Shown piece by piece: positions 6,924 through 9,538 of a DNA stretch of 9,538 nt (position 1 is its first letter; each line of letters opens with the position of its first letter). Source of the DNA: Actinomycetota bacterium (GTDB taxonomy: Bacteria; Actinomycetota; Acidimicrobiia; Acidimicrobiales; JAFATL01). The notes under the pieces were generated by a model. It saw nothing but the letters and a program-made list of their open reading frames with translations. It had not been told where the DNA came from and did not search any database. The position numbers and the translations under genes are program-made. The DNA is taken from NCBI GenBank assembly GCA_019243975.1, contig JAFATL010000646.1, positions 1 to 9,538 on the forward strand, given 5' to 3'.

Positions 6924-7924
6924 TCACCGTCCCCGTCGACCTCGGCGACCGCAGCTACGACGTGCTCGTCGGCCGTGGCGCCCGCCACCGCCTCATCGAG
7001 GTGCTGCCCGCCGGGGTGAAGCGGGCTGCCATCGTCACCCAGGAGTCGATCGGGGTCACCGTCGACGCGGGCGTCGACCAGCAGACGTTCCTCATCGACC
7101 AGGGTGAAGACGCCAAGTGCATGGAGACCGTCGAGGAGCTGTGCCGGCAGTTCAGCCGTTGGGGCCTCACGCGCGCCGACGTGGTGGTCGCGGTGGGCGG
7201 GGGAGTCGTCACCGACACCGCCGGTTTCGCGGCGGCGGTGTACCACCGGGGCGTCGCCGTGGTGCACGTGTCGACGTCGCTGCTCGGTCAGGTCGACGCG
7301 GCCATCGGCGGCAAGACCGGCGTCAACCTGCGCGAAGGCAAGAACCTGGTCGGCGCGTTCTGGCAGCCGGCGGCCGTGCTGTGCGACACCGAGGTGCTCG
7401 AGACGCTCCCGCCCCGCGAGTACCAGAGCGGGTTGGGGGAGATGGCCAAGTACCACTTCATCGCCGACGTGTCGTTGGAAGACCTGCCCCTCGACGAGCG
7501 CGTGGCCAAGTGCGTCGAGATCAAGGCGTCGTACGTGGCGGCCGACGAGTTCGAGCGCACCGGCCGGCGCGCCATCCTCAACTACGGCCACACATTGGCC
7601 CACGCCCTGGAGACGGCCGGCCACTACGACCTGCGTCACGGCGAGGCGGTGGCCATCGGGCTGGTCTTCGCGGCCGAGCTGGCCCGGCGACTGGAGCGGG
7701 TCGATGGTGACCGGGTGGAGGAGCACCGAAAGGTCGTGCTCGGCTACGGCCTGCCTGACAGGCTTCCCCCTGATGCCGACGTCGATGGGCTGGTCACGCT
7801 GATGCACCGCGACAAGAAGGCCACCTCCGGGCTCACGTTCGTACTCGACAGCCCGCGCGGGTTGGAGGTCGTGCCCGGCGTCGACCCCGCCGACGTGCGG
7901 TTGGCGCTGGAGGCAACCCGATGA
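6920..7924 (+). CDS. aroB: 3-dehydroquinate synthase, compact form
   Basis: Converts DAHP to 3-dehydroquinate with NAD and a divalent metal (Zn or Co), in the cytoplasm. At 334 residues it is shorter than typical enzymes of about 360. Catalytic features are intact: the NAD loop VGGGVVTD, SLLGQVDAAIGGKTGVN, GKNLVGAF, and the metal ligands E174 (GLGEMAKY), H224 (NYGHT) and H240 (RHGEA). Compared from memory with M. tuberculosis AroB, two helical segments are each about 14 residues shorter. One lies after VTQESIG in the N-terminal domain, the other after FIAD (about 180-200). The start is GTG 6920, overlapping the aroK stop by 4 bases, with GGAG 8 bases upstream inside aroK. Translation is probably coupled. 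Confidence 0.96.
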   Translation: MITVPVDLGDRSYDVLVGRGARHRLIEVLPAGVKRAAIVTQESIGVTVDAGVDQQTFLIDQGEDAKCMETVEELCRQFSRWGLTRADVVVAVGGGVVTDTAGFAAAVYHRGVAVVHVSTSLLGQVDAAIGGKTGVNLREGKNLVGAFWQPAAVLCDTEVLETLPPREYQSGLGEMAKYHFIADVSLEDLPLDERVAKCVEIKASYVAADEFERTGRRAILNYGHTLAHALETAGHYDLRHGEAVAIGLVFAAELARRLERVDGDRVEEHRKVVLGYGLPDRLPPDADVDGLVTLMHRDKKATSGLTFVLDSPRGLEVVPGVDPADVRLALEATR

Positions 7925-7934
7925 GGCGGGGGCG

Positions 7935-8381
7935 ATGAGCAACGGCACGATCCTGCTGCTGAACGGGCCCAACCTCGACCTGCTGGGCATCCGCGAGCCC
8001 GAGGTGTACGGCACGGCGACGCTCCACGACCACGTGGCCCGGGCCCGGGCCACCGCGGGGAAGGCGGGGTACGACCTCGAGCACCTCCAGTCGAACAGTG
8101 AGAGTGCGCTGGTCGACGCCATCCGCGACGCGCGCGGTCGCTGCGCGGCCATCGTCATCAACGCGGGCGCGCTCACGCACTACGCCTGGTCGCTGCACGA
8201 CGCGCTGGCTGCGTACGACGGCGTCGTCGTCGAACTGCACATCAGCAACCCGTACTCGCGCGAGCCCTGGCGCAACACCTCGGTTGTCACCCCGGTGGCC
8301 AAGGGCAGCATCTGCGGGTTTGGTGGCCTGGGGTACGAGATGGCCGTGGACGCGGTGGCACGACTTCTGTCGGATGGCTGA
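7935..8381 (+). CDS. aroQ: Type II 3-dehydroquinate dehydratase
   Basis: Dehydrates 3-dehydroquinate to 3-dehydroshikimate by the type II (trans-elimination) mechanism; the active form is a dodecamer. The 148-residue length is typical. Motifs run in order: LLNGPNLDLLGIREPEVYG with catalytic R20 and Y25, QSNSES, INAGALTH, VVELHISNPYSRE with E100 and catalytic H102, and the C-terminal GFGGLGYEMA. The usual SNxEG is SNSES, and NLNLLG is NLDLLG; both positions vary in actinobacterial homologues. The ATG at 7935 lies 10 bases after the aroB stop, with GAGG (7923-7926) at an 8-base spacing. The gene end overlaps the next gene by 8 bases. Confidence 0.96.
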   Translation: MSNGTILLLNGPNLDLLGIREPEVYGTATLHDHVARARATAGKAGYDLEHLQSNSESALVDAIRDARGRCAAIVINAGALTHYAWSLHDALAAYDGVVVELHISNPYSREPWRNTSVVTPVAKGSICGFGGLGYEMAVDAVARLLSDG

Positions 8382-9483
8382 CGCACCACTGCTCGAGATG
8401 CGCGTCGACCTCCGGCTCGGCCGCCTGCGGGCCGCCCGGTTGGAGGAGTGGGACGCGCTCCTCGTCACCAACCTCGTCAACGTGCGCTACCTCACCGGCT
8501 TCACCGGGTCGGCCGGCATGCTGCTGGTGCGCCGCGACGACGCCATCCTCGTCACCGACGGCCGCTACGCGACGCAGTCCGCGGAGCAGCTGGCGCTGGC
8601 GGGTGTGACCGCCGACGTCGAGATCGGCCCACCGGCACGCCAGCGCGACGTCGTCAAGGCCGGGGTGGCGGGGCTGGGCCGCGTGGGCCTGGAAGCGGGG
8701 AGCATCACGTGGGCCGCCCAGCGCACCTTCGCCGAGGAGTGGGGCTCGTCGGTGGAGCTGGTGCCGACCAGCGGCGTGGTCGAGGAGCTGCGGCGGGTCA
8801 AGGACCAAGGCGAGATCTCGCGCATCTCGGCTGCAGCTGCGATCGCCGACGAAGCGCTGGCCCGGGTGAAGCCGACACTCGCCGGCAAGCCCAGTGAGGC
8901 CGACGTGGCCTTGGCCCTCGACCACGAGATGCGCCGGCTCGGCGCGTCGGGCAGCTCGTTCGAGACGATCGTGGCGGCCGGGCCCAACGCGGCCAAACCC
9001 CACGCCCGCCCGTCGTCGCGACGCATTGAGCACGGCGAGCTCGTCGTGATCGACTTCGGTGCCGTCGTCGACGGCTACTGCTCCGACATGACGCGCACCC
9101 TGTGCGTGGGCGAACCCGCCACGCCCGAGCTCGAGCGCATGGTCGAGGTGGTGGCCGCGAGCCAGGCGGCGGGGGTGGCCGCTGTGCATCCCGGCGCGAC
9201 CGGCGTGGAGGTCGACCGGGCCTGTCGCGACGTCATCGGCGACGCCGGCTGGGCCGACGCCTTCCTGCACGGGACGGGCCACGGCGTGGGCCTCGACATC
9301 CACGAGGCCCCGTGGGTGGGCACGACCTCGACTGATACCCTGGCCATCGGCCACGTCGTCACCGTCGAGCCCGGCGTGTACCTACCGCAGTACGGTGGGG
9401 TGCGCATCGAGGACACGGTGGTCGTCACCGACATGGGCTGCTACCCGCTGACGAAATCCCCGAAGGACCTTGTTATCGCATGA
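8374..9483 (+). CDS. Xaa-Pro aminopeptidase / dipeptidase (M24 family)
   Basis: A 369-residue cytoplasmic metallopeptidase, likely removing or releasing N-terminal residues before proline. An N-terminal creatinase-like domain (about 1-130, with NVRYLTGFTGSAG and VTDGRY) precedes the pita-bread catalytic domain. All five metal ligands of the family are present: D227 (VIDFGA), D238 (CSDMTRT), H303 (GTGHGVG), E332 (VEPGVY) and E346 (IEDTV). It is called pepP or pepQ in related genomes, and sequence alone does not separate aminopeptidase from prolidase here. The ATG at 8374 overlaps aroQ by 8 bases with no Shine-Dalgarno sequence; an in-frame ATG at 8398 is an alternative. Its TGA overlaps the efp ATG (ATGA). 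Confidence 0.94.
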   Translation: MADAPLLEMRVDLRLGRLRAARLEEWDALLVTNLVNVRYLTGFTGSAGMLLVRRDDAILVTDGRYATQSAEQLALAGVTADVEIGPPARQRDVVKAGVAGLGRVGLEAGSITWAAQRTFAEEWGSSVELVPTSGVVEELRRVKDQGEISRISAAAAIADEALARVKPTLAGKPSEADVALALDHEMRRLGASGSSFETIVAAGPNAAKPHARPSSRRIEHGELVVIDFGAVVDGYCSDMTRTLCVGEPATPELERMVEVVAASQAAGVAAVHPGATGVEVDRACRDVIGDAGWADAFLHGTGHGVGLDIHEAPWVGTTSTDTLAIGHVVTVEPGVYLPQYGGVRIEDTVVVTDMGCYPLTKSPKDLVIA

Positions 9484-9538
9484 GTGTGTCCACCAATGAC
9501 CTGAAGAACGGCATGACGCTCGACCTTCCCGGTGACGG
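9480..9538 (+). CDS. efp: Elongation factor P, N-terminal fragment cut by the window edge
   Basis: Nineteen full codons are visible, beginning MSVSTNDLKNGMTLDLPGD. TNDLKNGM is the standard actinobacterial EF-P opening (KOW-like domain I). EF-P binds the ribosome between the P and E sites and relieves stalling at consecutive prolines. The ATG overlaps the peptidase stop as ATGA. A GAAGGA (9462-9467) lies 12 bases upstream, somewhat far for a ribosome binding site. The aroQ-pepP-efp order is typical of Actinobacteria and supports the call. The rest of the gene, including the modified loop, is outside the window. Confidence 0.9.
   Translation, partial: MSVSTNDLKNGMTLDLPGD

Noticed and set aside
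6833..8176. 447-codon minus-strand open frame opposite aroB and aroQ
   Set aside because: It is antisense to two genes with complete catalytic motifs and itself shows no domain; GC-rich shadow.
1..9538. CRISPR arrays, tRNA or rRNA genes, insertion sequences, att sites
   Set aside because: No regularly spaced repeats, cloverleaf-like sequence, transposase or integrase motifs, or terminal inverted repeats were seen by eye; nearly all the sequence is accounted for by genes.

Overview
The window looks like chromosomal DNA from a high-GC actinobacterium. Three things point there: very GC-rich codons, frequent GTG starts, and the gene order aroE, prepilin peptidase, aroC, aroK, aroB, aroQ, Xaa-Pro peptidase, efp. 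From memory, Mycobacterium tuberculosis has the same order. The short AroB and its sequence style suggest Acidimicrobiia or a related uncultured lineage, but this is an inference.

Layout. Positions 1-1340 (+) hold the 3' part of aroE, followed by a type IV prepilin peptidase-like gene coupled through an ATGA overlap. Positions 1337-5156 (-) hold two genes on the opposite strand. The first transcribed is a large exported protein with a YncE-type beta-propeller and a phosphoesterase domain. After a bulged hairpin comes a single-pass membrane protein with a perfect C2H2 zinc finger at its cytoplasmic N-terminus. Positions 5246-9538 (+) hold a tightly packed run aroC-aroK-aroB-aroQ-pepP-efp, probably one transcript. 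It has a candidate leaderless promoter at aroC, and the window ends 19 codons into efp.

How they work together. AroB, AroQ, AroE, AroK and AroC are five of the seven shikimate-pathway enzymes from DAHP to chorismate. DAHP synthase and EPSP synthase are not in the window. The Xaa-Pro peptidase and EF-P are conserved passengers of this cluster, and both relate to proline (cleavage of X-Pro peptides; relief of ribosome stalling at polyproline). The minus-strand pair looks like a lineage-specific insertion into the cluster, at the interval where M. tuberculosis also carries extra genes.

No RNA gene, CRISPR array, insertion sequence, phage gene or origin was seen. No stretch over 300 bases lacks a gene; the longest gap is the 89-base divergent region at 5157-5245. 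The least ordinary item is the C2H2-finger membrane protein. I found no clear evidence of a wholly new multi-gene system.
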